Assembly: GCA_023265625.1 (NCBI GenBank)
Contig: JAHFST010000013.1
Coordinates: 24,845-88,844 of the forward strand
Direction of reading: 5' to 3'
Length of the DNA stretch: 64,000 nucleotides
DNA from: Deltaproteobacteria bacterium
GTDB taxonomy: Bacteria > UBA10199 > JACPAL01 > JAHFST01
A program made the translations under genes and the position numbers. Positions 44,630 through 53,574 of this stretch are shown piece by piece. The notes under the pieces are model-generated. The model made no database searches and was not told where the DNA came from. It saw nothing but the letters and a program-made list of their open reading frames with translations. Numbering within the stretch: position 1 is the stretch's first letter; each line of letters starts with the position of its first letter.

Positions 44630-44645
44630 TGGCACATGATTTGCT
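44630..44645 (+). promoter_or_regulatory. Sigma-54 promoter upstream of the small protein/comEA pair
   Basis: TGGCACATGATTTGCT matches TGGCAC-N5-TTGC with GG and GC ten bases apart. Predicted transcription start near 44656, 43 bases before the ATG at 44699. Confidence 0.82.
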
Positions 44646-44698
44646 TATGCATGTACACGCCGCGGCATTAACGCAGTTAAAAATTGAAAGGAAATATT

Positions 44699-44956
44699 AT
44701 GAAGGAATCCATTCCACTGAAAGACGTGTTTTCGATCAATGATGGCTTAAATGCCTCGGAGCAAGAAGGTAAGAACCGCTGGACCAAGGTGGGGGTCGGG
44801 TTTGTGAATCGGGATAGTTCCATCAATGTTATTTTGGATGCCATCCCCATCAACGGACGATTGCACATTCGCGATCGGCAAGCCAAAAAAGAGTCGGTGC
44901 CCACACGGCCCGTTACGAGCCGTCCAGCAGCTTATGCGGAAGGAGTCGCACGATGA
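44699..44956 (+). CDS. Small conserved-looking unknown protein (85 aa)
   Basis: Start set by GAAAGGA at proper spacing. The core KNRWTKVGVGFVNRDSSINV, ILDAIPINGRLHIRDR has the look of a compact beta-sheet domain seen in small plasmid or competence-linked proteins, but I cannot name the family. ATGA overlap with comEA and a shared sigma-54 promoter suggest a joint role. Confidence 0.7.
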   Translation: MKESIPLKDVFSINDGLNASEQEGKNRWTKVGVGFVNRDSSINVILDAIPINGRLHIRDRQAKKESVPTRPVTSRPAAYAEGVAR

Positions 44957-45303
44957 AGACTTATTTAATGATGATATTGGTGGTGGTATTGTCGAGCGGT
45001 GTGTTGCAGGCAAAGGGGCGGGCCAGGGTAGAGGGTGTGTTGAATCTCAATACGGCAACCGTGGAACAGCTCACTTTGTTGCCGGGGATAGGTCAATCAA
45101 AAGGGGAGGCTATTGTGACGTACCGCGCGGCCCATCCTTTTGCGGCGGTGGAAGAAGTGGCCGAGGTGAAGGGGATTGGTCCCAAACTCTTTGGCAAGAT
45201 CTCGCCCCATCTGTCAATTCAAGGGGAAACCAACTTACATGAAGTGGCGACTTCTGTATCTGTAGAACCTGTCATTCCAAGTAGTTCGGTCCCCCCCAAA
45301 TAA
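44953..45303 (+). CDS. comEA: ComEA-type helix-hairpin-helix DNA-binding protein
   Basis: 116 residues. Signal peptide (residues 1-20), then LNLNTATVEQLTLLPGIGQS and VAEVKGIGPKLFGKI, the two halves of a ComEA HhH domain. Periplasmic ComEA binds incoming DNA in natural transformation. The C-terminal Ser/Pro/Val tail is unstructured. Shares its operon and sigma-54 promoter with the upstream gene. No other com gene in the window. Confidence 0.88.
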   Translation: MKTYLMMILVVVLSSGVLQAKGRARVEGVLNLNTATVEQLTLLPGIGQSKGEAIVTYRAAHPFAAVEEVAEVKGIGPKLFGKISPHLSIQGETNLHEVATSVSVEPVIPSSSVPPK

Positions 45304-45369
45304 CTTGGGAGATTTTTTTTCGCGAGGAAGCAACTTTTCTGCGCGATTGCCGAGAACAGTGACATGGGT

Positions 45370-45408
45370 CGGGGGATCCAGAAATAGGTGGATCCCCCGG
45401 CCTTTTTG
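45370..45408 (+). terminator. Terminator after comEA
   Basis: CGGGGGATCCA pairs with TGGATCCCCCG over 11 bp, followed by GCCTTTTT. Confidence 0.88.
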
Positions 45409-45415
45409 GCATTTT

Positions 45416-45614
45416 AAGGGGCTTGCGTCGCCCCCTCCACCGGCAAAGCCGGATGGAGCCTCCCCTTCAACGCGCCTCTGGCGCTAGTTAGAAGGGTGAC
45501 ATAGTGAGCGAGTATTGATCGGAACGGACTTGCTCCGGCCGAGCAAACGGAGCGAACGATGAGACCGCGGAGACTAGATGAGGAGCTCGAGGGGAGAGCG
45601 GGATCTCCCCTCGA
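45416..45614. other. Gene-free stretch with small hairpins, before tRNA-Phe
   Basis: No open frame with coding character. It holds CCGGCAAAGCCGG, GCGCCTCTGGCGC and CGAGGGGAGA...TCTCCCCTCG (45588-45613). The last lies ten bases past the tRNA-Phe 3' end on the minus strand and may end its transcript, though it has no T-run. Confidence 0.5.
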
Positions 45615-45623
45615 ATGTGAATG

Positions 45624-45696
45624 TGGGCAGGGAGGGAATTGAACCCCCGACGCACAGATTTTCAGTCTGTCGCTCTACCGACTGAGCTACCTGCCC
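45624..45696 (-). tRNA. tRNA-Phe (anticodon GAA)
   Basis: On the minus strand GGGCAGG pairs with CCTGCCC. The D arm GCTC...GAGC, anticodon loop CTGAAAA with GAA, and T arm around GGTTCAATTCC are all standard. Length 73, discriminator A, CCA not encoded. Confidence 0.95.
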
Positions 45697-45916
45697 GACC
45701 TAAAGAGTTGGGGGGTGTAGTACAAGGTGGGCCCCATGTCAATTGGGACTGGATTAACGCACTGCGGAAGATTGAAGAATTTTTTTGACCAACTGTGTCA
45801 ATTGTGATAGGAGTAGAAAATATTCGGCAAAGAGGGCGATTCATTAGGGCAAGTCTAGTTGGTTTTTCCGGCTGGGGCTCTTACAAAAAAGGCAAGTTCA
45901 CAATAGGAGGAAGTCC

Positions 45917-46411
45917 ATGGCTACGTTTACGTTCAAGGAAGGTGATAAAGCTGTCTATCCAGCCCACGGGGTAGGGGAGATCAGTGCGATCGAAACCCGT
46001 GAGATTTCAGGGAGTAAGCAGACATTCTATATCATCAAAATCCTCGATAATGGCATGACCATTATGGTCCCGACCAACAATGTGAAGTCGGTCGGCCTCC
46101 GTGAGATCATCGATGAGGATCAAGTCGATGAGGTGTATGAGATCTTGGGTGAACGGGATATTTCTGTTGATAATCAGACTTGGAATCGACGTTATCGGGA
46201 GTACATGGACAAGATTAAGACCGGTTCCGTGTATGAGATTGCGGAAGTGTTGCGTGATCTCTCCCTGTTGAAAAAGAACAAGGAACTCTCCTTTGGGGAA
46301 CGGAAGTTGTTGGACACCGCCCGGACCCTGCTCATCAAGGAATTGGCGATTGCCCAAGGCATGAAAGAGCTCGAGATCTTGAAGAAGATCGATAAGATCT
46401 TTAAGGACTAG
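45917..46411 (+). CDS. carD: CarD/CdnL-type RNA polymerase-binding regulator
   Basis: 164 residues. The N-terminal Tudor-like RNAP-interaction domain reads FKEGDKAVYPAHGVGEISAI and MTIMVPTNNVKSVGLRE; the C-terminal helices include WNRRYREYMDKIKTGS and LSFGERKLLDTARTLLIKEL. CarD/CdnL stabilises open complexes at housekeeping promoters. AGGAGG lies upstream. Two bases separate it from ispD, so the CarD-ispD-ispF-cysS run is an operon, as in many deltaproteobacteria. Confidence 0.93.
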   Translation: MATFTFKEGDKAVYPAHGVGEISAIETREISGSKQTFYIIKILDNGMTIMVPTNNVKSVGLREIIDEDQVDEVYEILGERDISVDNQTWNRRYREYMDKIKTGSVYEIAEVLRDLSLLKKNKELSFGERKLLDTARTLLIKELAIAQGMKELEILKKIDKIFKD

Positions 46412-46413
46412 CA

Positions 46414-47094
46414 GTGTCTTGCTATGCCGTCATACCCGCCGCGGGCCAAGGGGTCCGTTTTGGTGGGGACACCCGCAAACAGTTTCTCTCGCTCCAAGAC
46501 AAACCGATTTTGTTGCATACCTTAGAGGCGTTTGAGGCCTCTCCGCTGGTCAACGGTGTTGTGTTGGTGGCGCCTGAATCGGATCAGGCATTTTTAAAAA
46601 AACTTCTGGTGGGTACCAAGGTTACTAAAATCGGTGCGATTGTGCCTGGCGGACCCACACGACAAGACTCTGTCAAAAATGGTTTGTCCGCCCTGCCGGT
46701 CTGTGACATGGTCTTGGTCCACGACGGGGTCAGGCCCCTGGTTTCGGTGGAGCTACTTGCCCGAACTATCAAGGCGGCTGAGGCCTGTGGGGCGGCCGTG
46801 CCTGGGTTGCCCGTGCGGGAAACAACCAAACAAGTTGATTTACAGGGCATGGTTGTGCAAACCATGGACCGGGCCCAGCTCTGGAGTATTCAGACACCTC
46901 AGGCCTTTCGGTATGAGGTGCTGCAGCGGGCGTTTGCACAGGCAGAAAAAGATAAATTTTATGGAACGGATGAGGCCATGTTGGTTGAAAGGCTTGGTTT
47001 CCCCGTGAAGGTAGTCATGGGAGAACCTTGGAATCTTAAAATTACCACGGCTGAGGATCTGATGATCGCTGAAACTTTTTTGCGGAGGGTGTGA
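46414..47094 (+). CDS. ispD: 2-C-methyl-D-erythritol 4-phosphate cytidylyltransferase
   Basis: 226 residues. Nucleotide-binding PAAGQGVRFGGDTRKQF at the start, VPGGPTRQDSVKNGL, VHDGVRPLV and YGTDEAMLVERLG. Third step of the MEP isoprenoid pathway. GTG start. The stop overlaps the ispF start. Confidence 0.93.
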   Translation: MSCYAVIPAAGQGVRFGGDTRKQFLSLQDKPILLHTLEAFEASPLVNGVVLVAPESDQAFLKKLLVGTKVTKIGAIVPGGPTRQDSVKNGLSALPVCDMVLVHDGVRPLVSVELLARTIKAAEACGAAVPGLPVRETTKQVDLQGMVVQTMDRAQLWSIQTPQAFRYEVLQRAFAQAEKDKFYGTDEAMLVERLGFPVKVVMGEPWNLKITTAEDLMIAETFLRRV

Positions 47095-47561
47095 TGAGAG
47101 TGGGTTTGGGTTATGACATTCATCCCTTAGTTCCCGGTAGAAAGCTCATTGTGGGCGGTGTGGTGATCCCCGCCGAATTTGGGCCAAAGGGTCATTCGGA
47201 TGGGGATGTCCTCTATCACGCTTTGGGGGATGCCTTGTTGGGTGCGGCGGCCTTGGGGGATATGGGGACGCACTTTCCCGACACCGATCCACGTTGGCAG
47301 GGGGCGGATTCCGCCATTTTTCTGCGCGAGATTTTGGCGCTGGTGACCGCAAAAGGCTGGAAGATTGAAAATATGGATGTGAACCTTCACTTAGAAACTC
47401 CGAAACTAAAACCTCATGTAGCCTCGATGGTGAAAAATATTTGTCAGCTGTTGGGTGTGCAGGACTCTCAGGTGAATTTGAAGGCAAAACGTGGGGAAGG
47501 TTTGGACGCCGTGGGCCGTCAGGAGGCGATTGCGGCGCAGGTGGTGGTGTTGCTATGTTAA
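47094..47561 (+). CDS. ispF: 2-C-methyl-D-erythritol 2,4-cyclodiphosphate synthase
   Basis: 155 residues from the ATG at 47094 (MRVGLGYDIHPL). Zinc site DIH plus GHSDGDVLYHALGDALLGAA; FPDTDP; C-terminal KAKRGEGLDAVGRQEAIAA. Follows ispD in the MEP pathway and overlaps it by one base; cysS starts inside its end. Confidence 0.95.
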   Translation: MRVGLGYDIHPLVPGRKLIVGGVVIPAEFGPKGHSDGDVLYHALGDALLGAAALGDMGTHFPDTDPRWQGADSAIFLREILALVTAKGWKIENMDVNLHLETPKLKPHVASMVKNICQLLGVQDSQVNLKAKRGEGLDAVGRQEAIAAQVVVLLC

Positions 47562-48988
47562 AACTCTACAATACGTTAACCCACAAAAAAGAACCCTTTG
47601 AACCCCGTGAATCCGGCAAGGTGCGGATGTATGTCTGCGGCATCACGGCCTACGATGAATGTCATTTGGGCCATGCCCGTGCTGCGGTGGTGTTTGATGT
47701 GGTGTACCGCTATCTCAAATTTTTAAAATACGATGTCACCTATATTCGCAATTTTACCGATGTGGACGATAAGATCATTAAAAAGTCGGCGGATACTGGA
47801 CAATCTTGCGAGGCGATTACGGCGAAATACATCCAATCGTATCAAGAGCAAATGACCCGGTTGCGTGTCTTGGCTCCCACGGAGGAACCGCGGGCCACGC
47901 AGCATATCAAGGAAATGGTTGGGTTGATTGAGCGCTTGATTGCGAATGGTTTAGCTTACGCGTCGGGTTCGGATGTCTTTTTTGAGGTCCGTAAATTTCG
48001 CGGCTACGGCAAGCTCTCCCACAAGAAGATTGATGACCTGGAATCGGGGGCACGGGTCGAGATTGATGAGAAAAAGAAGGACCCGCTGGATTTTGCCCTG
48101 TGGAAGGGGGCCAAGCCGGGGGAGCCGGAGTGGGATTCGCCCTGGGGCAAGGGGCGGCCGGGTTGGCATATCGAGTGCAGCGCGATGAGCATGAAGTATT
48201 TGGGAGAACGGTTTGACATCCATGGCGGTGGGCGCGACCTGATGTTTCCCCATCATGAGAATGAAATGGCCCAGTCCGAAGGCGTGACCGGCAAGGCGCC
48301 CTTTGCCAAATATTGGCTCCATAACGGATTCGTCAATATCAACGCGGAAAAGATGAGCAAGTCGATCGGCAATATCCGGAGCATGCCCGCGATCCTGGCG
48401 CAGTGGGATCCGGAGATTGTGCGCTACTTTCTGCTTTCCAACCACTACGCCTCGCCGCTCGATTTCACCGATGAGTCCATGACCAATGCCCGCGAGGCCC
48501 TGCGGCGTTTTTACGAAACCTTGAACCGGTTTTATCAAACCCCCGATGGCGCGGAAACCCCCGCCCTGCCGCTGGCCGAGACGGAAAAGGTTTTTCAGAC
48601 CTCCTTGGACGATGACTTCAACACCGCCGCCTTGGTGGGGGGGCTCTTTGACCAAATTCGCATCTTGAATAAATTTTTGGATGAGGGCCGCAGACCGACC
48701 GCGGCTGCCAAGAAGGAATTAGTCGCGGGATTACAACGCATCAGTGCGGTCGTCGCCATTTTCGATGCTGATCCAGCGGAGTTTCTCCAGAAGCAAAAAG
48801 ACCAAGGGATCCAAAAATTGGCCTTAAGTGAAAAGCAGATCAACGATTTTATCACCGAACGCAAACAAGCCCGCCTCGCCAAAAACTGGCAACGCTCCGA
48901 CGAAATCCGCGACACCCTCGCGTCCCACAATGTTGTCTTGAAGGACAATCCCGATGGGACGACGGGGTGGGAGATTAAGATTGCTTGA
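47555..48988 (+). CDS. cysS: Cysteinyl-tRNA synthetase
   Basis: 477 residues from the ATG at 47555, overlapping ispF by seven bases. MYVCGITAYDECHLGHARAA holds the zinc Cys and the HIGH-like motif, HIECSAMSMKYLG and FPHHENEMAQSEG further zinc ligands, and AEKMSKSIGN is KMSKS. Charges tRNA-Cys. The longer open frame upstream belongs to ispF DNA. Confidence 0.96.
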   Translation: MLKLYNTLTHKKEPFEPRESGKVRMYVCGITAYDECHLGHARAAVVFDVVYRYLKFLKYDVTYIRNFTDVDDKIIKKSADTGQSCEAITAKYIQSYQEQMTRLRVLAPTEEPRATQHIKEMVGLIERLIANGLAYASGSDVFFEVRKFRGYGKLSHKKIDDLESGARVEIDEKKKDPLDFALWKGAKPGEPEWDSPWGKGRPGWHIECSAMSMKYLGERFDIHGGGRDLMFPHHENEMAQSEGVTGKAPFAKYWLHNGFVNINAEKMSKSIGNIRSMPAILAQWDPEIVRYFLLSNHYASPLDFTDESMTNAREALRRFYETLNRFYQTPDGAETPALPLAETEKVFQTSLDDDFNTAALVGGLFDQIRILNKFLDEGRRPTAAAKKELVAGLQRISAVVAIFDADPAEFLQKQKDQGIQKLALSEKQINDFITERKQARLAKNWQRSDEIRDTLASHNVVLKDNPDGTTGWEIKIA

Positions 48989-49230
48989 GAGATCTCTATG
49001 ACGGCTATTTTTTTTACAAACATCTCAATCAAATCCCCCATCTGCCGACCCTGGCAAAGCGGTTGGAGAAGATAAGTTACGCGAAAAGACTTAAGGATCC
49101 CTCGCTCCCACGCCGCATGACTTTGGAGGAATTTCTCACTCATTTGGCAGGAGATGAGGGATTCTTTGGACCTGGCCCAATTAGCGGGTCTAGCTTTAAA
49201 AATAAGGGTGGGGATTACGCAGATGATTGA
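48985..49230 (+). pseudogene. Probable gene remnant after cysS
   Basis: The frame opening at the cysS stop reads DLYDGYFFYKHLNQIPHLPT and ends GGDYADD. In another frame the last 90 bases encode a well-formed peptide, MRDSLDLAQLAGLALKIRVG and then ITQMIEKMRS before a stop at the same place. A shift between the two frames would restore a longer protein. I read it as a frameshifted or decayed small gene; family unknown. Confidence 0.35.
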
Positions 49231-49301
49231 GAAAATGAGAAGTTGATTTTTTTCATTCCCCAAGCAACTTACTCCAGTCGAGTGCGATACGAGCTGCCTA
49301 T

Positions 49302-52300
49302 ATGACGAGCGTCTGTTTTTCAGATGGGCATTTGTCGCGAATACAGGCGGTCAAGGCCGTTTCTACAGCGGATTTGGAGCGGTTCCTGACCCCGGCCACG
49401 CGTCACGCCATTGATTGTTATCTCGAGGCGCATCCTCCCCCCGGGGGATTTCCTGTCTCGGAGCAGGCCTATCTCTTCTGGTTCGGTTTTGCGGGAAATC
49501 TCGCCTATCACCATCCTCGCTGCCTGAGGGACGCCGCTTCCGTATCCGCGGAAACGACCATGGCGTTGGGTGCGCGGCTGGGTTTTCTGGAGGAGGGGAA
49601 CCGGGATGAGGCCCGGTACGGCGAGGTCTTGCTCCGATCCCTGTATGATCAGCGGACATTTGAGGTCAAAGCGCAGCCTACAATTGCGACGAAAGGGGTC
49701 CCCTTTGTCTACGCGCTTCCGAGTGGTGAGCTAGCGAGGCTTTTTGAGCACGGGCATCGTGCCTTGGCCTCTTATGTTGTCAGCCAGGGGCATTTTGAAA
49801 GGGGGGTTTGGAACAAGCGGCGGTCGCAAAAAGAGTCGGAGACGCTGCTTCAGCTTTATGGCTGGTATTTGTTGCTGGCCGACGCAGTCGGGCCGGGTGT
49901 GGATCGCCCCCTGGTCGCCGGCATCTTGGAACGGTTGATGCCCAGGGGGTGGCGCCACAAGAGGGTCCCTGTGATGGCACGCTACGCCCGCCAGTTGCGA
50001 CAGATGATCACACTGGAACAACGGCTTGGCAGCACTCCCCCTGTCTTGACAGGCTTTGTCCACCACCACCTCCCCCTCGACTCTTTAGAGCGCTTTATGG
50101 AATCGGCTTCCCGGCGCTACTCGTTGGCGGAGTTGGGTCACGAGCAGCTTACTCAGGTGTTGTTGCAGCTGTTCGGCCGCTATTTTTTTCTGTCCGAGAT
50201 CGATTTGCCCATTCGGAACGGGCGTGTGCACAGACTTATTTCAGGGATGGTGGCACGAGGGGAGATCCCGCGCAGGGCTCGATTAGTGGTGCGCCAGGCG
50301 TTTATTGATTGGATGAGGGAGGCTGGGGACGGACTGGCACAAGCAGCGACCACTACAATTTCCCAGGGAGAGCCGCCATTGTGGGAGCGCCGTCCTCATG
50401 CCACGAAACAGCGATTGCTCGACTGGGTTCGGGAGGCGAGGACAGAAGAAACCGGGGTTGAATGGGAACTGGACCGGGGCCTTGCGGAAAGCCTGCAGGA
50501 GAGCCGAACTTCCGACCTATTGACCTCCGGCCAGATCGACTTCGCGAAACTGTACCGGATCGATGTTGTCCTGCATCAGGACGAGCCGGCGACGGGAATC
50601 TTGGCGGAATCCTCCTACCGGTTTTGGTTGCATCTGATCGCCGTCCTCACGGTCTACGAACAAGGCACTCAAGGGACCCCTTTAGGGCCCGACCTGATCC
50701 GGCGGGTGTTGTCTGAGACGACCTCCTTAGACGATGAGAGGCTGCCATCCGCCAGTTATGTGAGAGGAGTTCTAACGGAAATTGGCCAATTGGAACCCCT
50801 TGGTGTCCCTTACAAAAGTCTGCTGCAGGTCGGTTCGCGGCACTTGATGGATCTTAATTCTGTGGCGTCTCCCTGGATCTGCCGCCTGGCCGCGTTCGTG
50901 GTCGAGCAACACGACTTTGAATATGGCCGCGACGAGAGACAATGGGACGGGGAACAGGTCGACGTCCTGCTTAGGCTGCGTGACTGGTACCTCGGATTTG
51001 TCGACGATGAAGCGATCGGGTATCCACCGCGGCTGAATCGGGCCTTGGTGAACGGAATTTTGCGACAATTGTTGCCTGACCGGTGGGACAGGGAGGCCGA
51101 GCAGATTTCTCCCTATTACGCCCGGAAACTTCGCCAGCTTCTGGCCCTGGAGCGAAGGCTGCCGCCGGGTGAAATCACCGGATATGTGGAGGGTGACGTT
51201 CCGACGGAATTGGTGGCAGAGGCGGTCTCCTTGGGGTTGGTGCAACGCCCCGAATTACCGCTTTCAGATGGCTCACTGGAACTCCTGTTGTTAGACTGCT
51301 TTCATCGCTACTTCTACCTCCGTTCGTTTTATGCCGAGCGCTTAAGCCTGCCGGACAATCCCTTCGCCCGAAGGCGCCTGCATAAATTGGCCCTGGCGAT
51401 GGAACAGAGGGGTCACATCCCGGAGGGGTCCGTTGCGGCGTTGGAGGAAAGTTTTACCGAACTCTACCAATACCTCGCACTGCATGAGGGCCGCTGGCGG
51501 CGCTGGAGTCTTCGCCAGAAGAAGGTGGGTGACGCCCCACCGCCGGAGCTGTCGGCCCCTGAAGAGGAGGGTCCCTGGCCGGAACTAAAATACCAGACCT
51601 CGGGTCCCACACCGGAACAGGTGGCCGATCTCATTTGGCGTACCTTGACCCAACCGGATCGCTCCGGGGAACGGACTGTGCCCGTTAGGGTCTTGCCACC
51701 CGCTCCCACAGCTTCGTCACCGGTCGTCTTTGAGGCTCCTCCCACGGAACGCCCTGCCGAAGCAACCGACCCCTGGCTGGTTGGTCGTGGCGGCCTGATG
51801 GAGGTGGTTGTTCTTGTGGAGAAGGGACTTGTGACGCCCGCGGTGGTGGATCTTTGCCGGGAGCAGCTCAACCAGTGTGGCGTCATGGATAAATTGCAGA
51901 ACGGTATGGAACGGCTGTTGTTGAATATGTTCGCCATGTATCGATTGCGCGGCGGACGATTGGATAGGCCTCAGACGGGATTGATGGAAGAAATCGCCGT
52001 GGCCGTTGCGCGGCATGGCCGCTCCTCCTCCGATCCGATGGCTCAGGGGCGTAAACGGGCCGAGCATCTGGGGCAGCTGATCGAGAGGATTCGATTGGCT
52101 GCGGAGCGGGCTGGTTTCGATATCGCGGCGGCGGTACCGGAGGGGGCATGGAATAGGCTTTTGTCCGAGGCCTCCACCTGGAGTGAGCCCCCGGAAGAAT
52201 GGGCCGCAGGACAATTGGGACTCGCCCCTATTCAAGAGCTTTCCCGGCTCTGCCTGATCGACCCGAAAACGGTCCGGTATCTGCAAGGGTTAGTCGCCGA

Positions 52301-53429
52301 CTCCGATTTTTTCGAGAGACGAAAAAAAGGCGTCCTGCTGCAATTGGTGAACATCGTCGCGGCTTACCAGAGCCGGCATGGTCACGCAGAGCTAGAACGT
52401 CGGGCACTTGCAGCACTGGCCTTTCAATTCGTGCGTCGGCACGCATCGGTCGACGGAATGATTTATCCGAAACAAGCTGAGGACTTTTCGGTTCGAGCCA
52501 TTTCCTGGTACCGGGCCAACCGGGAAAGGTTGTACCCTCGTATTGACCCAGACGTTTACCGGAATCAACACCCGGACAGTTACGCCTCGGCCCTGCTTGT
52601 TTTGAGTGACGAACAGGGGATCAGCCGGGACCGGCATCGCCGCCTGCTCCTGATGCTCCTTTCGTTGCGCCATCACTACCGCGAGGCGGGAGGACATCGG
52701 CGCTTCGCCCAACCCTCCATCGCCAATCCGATCATTGTCCATCTCGCGGCGGGGGTCTCTGTGGAATTGATCGCAAGGCATCGCAAGCGACTGGAAAAGC
52801 TGTTGGAGTTGGAGACTCCGGACTGGCGGCCGGCTGCTGAGGAGGCTCGGTTGGAAGATGACCCTTCTCCGTTTCAGGATGTTCCCGAATTCGACAACCC
52901 CTTCGTGCAGGCATTGCGGGGTTTCAAAGTTCCGGATGCGTGTCCTGTTCCAAGAGGGAAAACGAAAAAGCCGGAAAATGGCGGGGCCGAACCGTCCCCT
53001 GGCGTCGATCACAAGGCAGTGCCGGTAGCCCCGCCGTCGAGAGTCGAGATTCTGTTTCAAGTCGGTCAACCTATCCAGGACCGTGGTGTGCCGCCCAACA
53101 ACGATTGGCTGGCCCATCGTGCCTTATTGCCGGTCCCTCAATTGATCCATCTCGGTTTTGTGACCCGAAAGACCGAGCTGGCCGTACAAAAATTTCTTGT
53201 CGGGGAGCGGAACCTGTCACGCGGGGAGAGGATGACACGCCAGTGGTGTCTGCTCAACGTCCTCGCGGCCTATGAGCTCCAATGCGGTGGTCGGGTGCAC
53301 CAGGCGGATGAGGCTGTCCTGCGCCGTATCGTTGATGGATTTGCCGCCCATGGTGTCACCGCGTTGCAAGGACTGGCGGATGTTTGTGTGGACTACGCCA
53401 TGCGTTTGATTGCTGCTGGCAATGGTTAA
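49302..53429 (+). CDS. Giant unknown protein built of internal helical repeats (1375 aa)
   Basis: No signal peptide, membrane segment or catalytic motif. About 200 residues are duplicated: LVAGILERLMPRGW...YARQLRQMITLEQRL (near 205-245) matches LVNGILRQLLPDRW...YARKLRQLLALERRL (near 580-625), and both are followed by a paired module ending HRLISGMVARGEIPRRA / HKLALAMEQRGHIPEGS. Shorter related units occur near 845-905, 985-1050 and 1285-1355 (LLQLVNIVAAYQSRHG, WCLLNVLAAYELQCGG). The pattern is a helical repeat with an LL..L...Y core. Pro-rich linkers at ~735-820 and ~1220-1265. Role unknown; a scaffold-like solenoid is inference. Stands alone, just before the AbiE pair. Confidence 0.8.
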   Translation: MTSVCFSDGHLSRIQAVKAVSTADLERFLTPATRHAIDCYLEAHPPPGGFPVSEQAYLFWFGFAGNLAYHHPRCLRDAASVSAETTMALGARLGFLEEGNRDEARYGEVLLRSLYDQRTFEVKAQPTIATKGVPFVYALPSGELARLFEHGHRALASYVVSQGHFERGVWNKRRSQKESETLLQLYGWYLLLADAVGPGVDRPLVAGILERLMPRGWRHKRVPVMARYARQLRQMITLEQRLGSTPPVLTGFVHHHLPLDSLERFMESASRRYSLAELGHEQLTQVLLQLFGRYFFLSEIDLPIRNGRVHRLISGMVARGEIPRRARLVVRQAFIDWMREAGDGLAQAATTTISQGEPPLWERRPHATKQRLLDWVREARTEETGVEWELDRGLAESLQESRTSDLLTSGQIDFAKLYRIDVVLHQDEPATGILAESSYRFWLHLIAVLTVYEQGTQGTPLGPDLIRRVLSETTSLDDERLPSASYVRGVLTEIGQLEPLGVPYKSLLQVGSRHLMDLNSVASPWICRLAAFVVEQHDFEYGRDERQWDGEQVDVLLRLRDWYLGFVDDEAIGYPPRLNRALVNGILRQLLPDRWDREAEQISPYYARKLRQLLALERRLPPGEITGYVEGDVPTELVAEAVSLGLVQRPELPLSDGSLELLLLDCFHRYFYLRSFYAERLSLPDNPFARRRLHKLALAMEQRGHIPEGSVAALEESFTELYQYLALHEGRWRRWSLRQKKVGDAPPPELSAPEEEGPWPELKYQTSGPTPEQVADLIWRTLTQPDRSGERTVPVRVLPPAPTASSPVVFEAPPTERPAEATDPWLVGRGGLMEVVVLVEKGLVTPAVVDLCREQLNQCGVMDKLQNGMERLLLNMFAMYRLRGGRLDRPQTGLMEEIAVAVARHGRSSSDPMAQGRKRAEHLGQLIERIRLAAERAGFDIAAAVPEGAWNRLLSEASTWSEPPEEWAAGQLGLAPIQELSRLCLIDPKTVRYLQGLVADSDFFERRKKGVLLQLVNIVAAYQSRHGHAELERRALAALAFQFVRRHASVDGMIYPKQAEDFSVRAISWYRANRERLYPRIDPDVYRNQHPDSYASALLVLSDEQGISRDRHRRLLLMLLSLRHHYREAGGHRRFAQPSIANPIIVHLAAGVSVELIARHRKRLEKLLELETPDWRPAAEEARLEDDPSPFQDVPEFDNPFVQALRGFKVPDACPVPRGKTKKPENGGAEPSPGVDHKAVPVAPPSRVEILFQVGQPIQDRGVPPNNDWLAHRALLPVPQLIHLGFVTRKTELAVQKFLVGERNLSRGERMTRQWCLLNVLAAYELQCGGRVHQADEAVLRRIVDGFAAHGVTALQGLADVCVDYAMRLIAAGNG

Positions 53430-53444
53430 GACCTCTGAGAAATG

Positions 53445-53476
53445 AGGGACGTTGTCCACTAACTCAACTAACTCCC
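53445..53476. repeat. GGGACGTTGTCCACT dispersed repeat copy
   Basis: AGGGACGTTGTCCACT, AACTCAACTAACTCCC resembles the left arm and loop of the hairpin at 26418 (GGGGAACGTTGTTGACTA, GATCAACTATC). Confidence 0.5.
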
Positions 53477-53538
53477 ATCATCCTTTTTCATCAAGAGACA
53501 GTCTTGGCTTGGTGTGCCAATTCGTTATTTCATAATAT

Positions 53539-53568
53539 TGACTTAGTGCATAGAATATGCACTAATAT
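53539..53568 (+). promoter_or_regulatory. Promoter and inverted-repeat operator of the second AbiE operon
   Basis: TTAGTGCATA-GAA-TATGCACTAA (53543-53565) is a perfect 10-bp inverted repeat. It lies between and over TTGACT (-35, 53539) and TAATAT (-10, 53563), spacer 18. An AbiEi dimer bound here would block RNA polymerase. Confidence 0.72.
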
Positions 53569-53574
53569 ACAACT

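Noticed and set aside
45416..45614. Hairpin-rich region considered as a structured small RNA
   Set aside because: No promoter or consistent fold could be argued by eye; left as an unassigned gap.
47441..47554. Upstream extension of CysS
   Set aside because: CysS proteins begin MLKLYNTLT-like; the extra codons are ispF read out of frame.
48595..49263. Minus-strand frame opposite the cysS 3' end
   Set aside because: It lies antisense to conserved CysS sequence and has no family motif.
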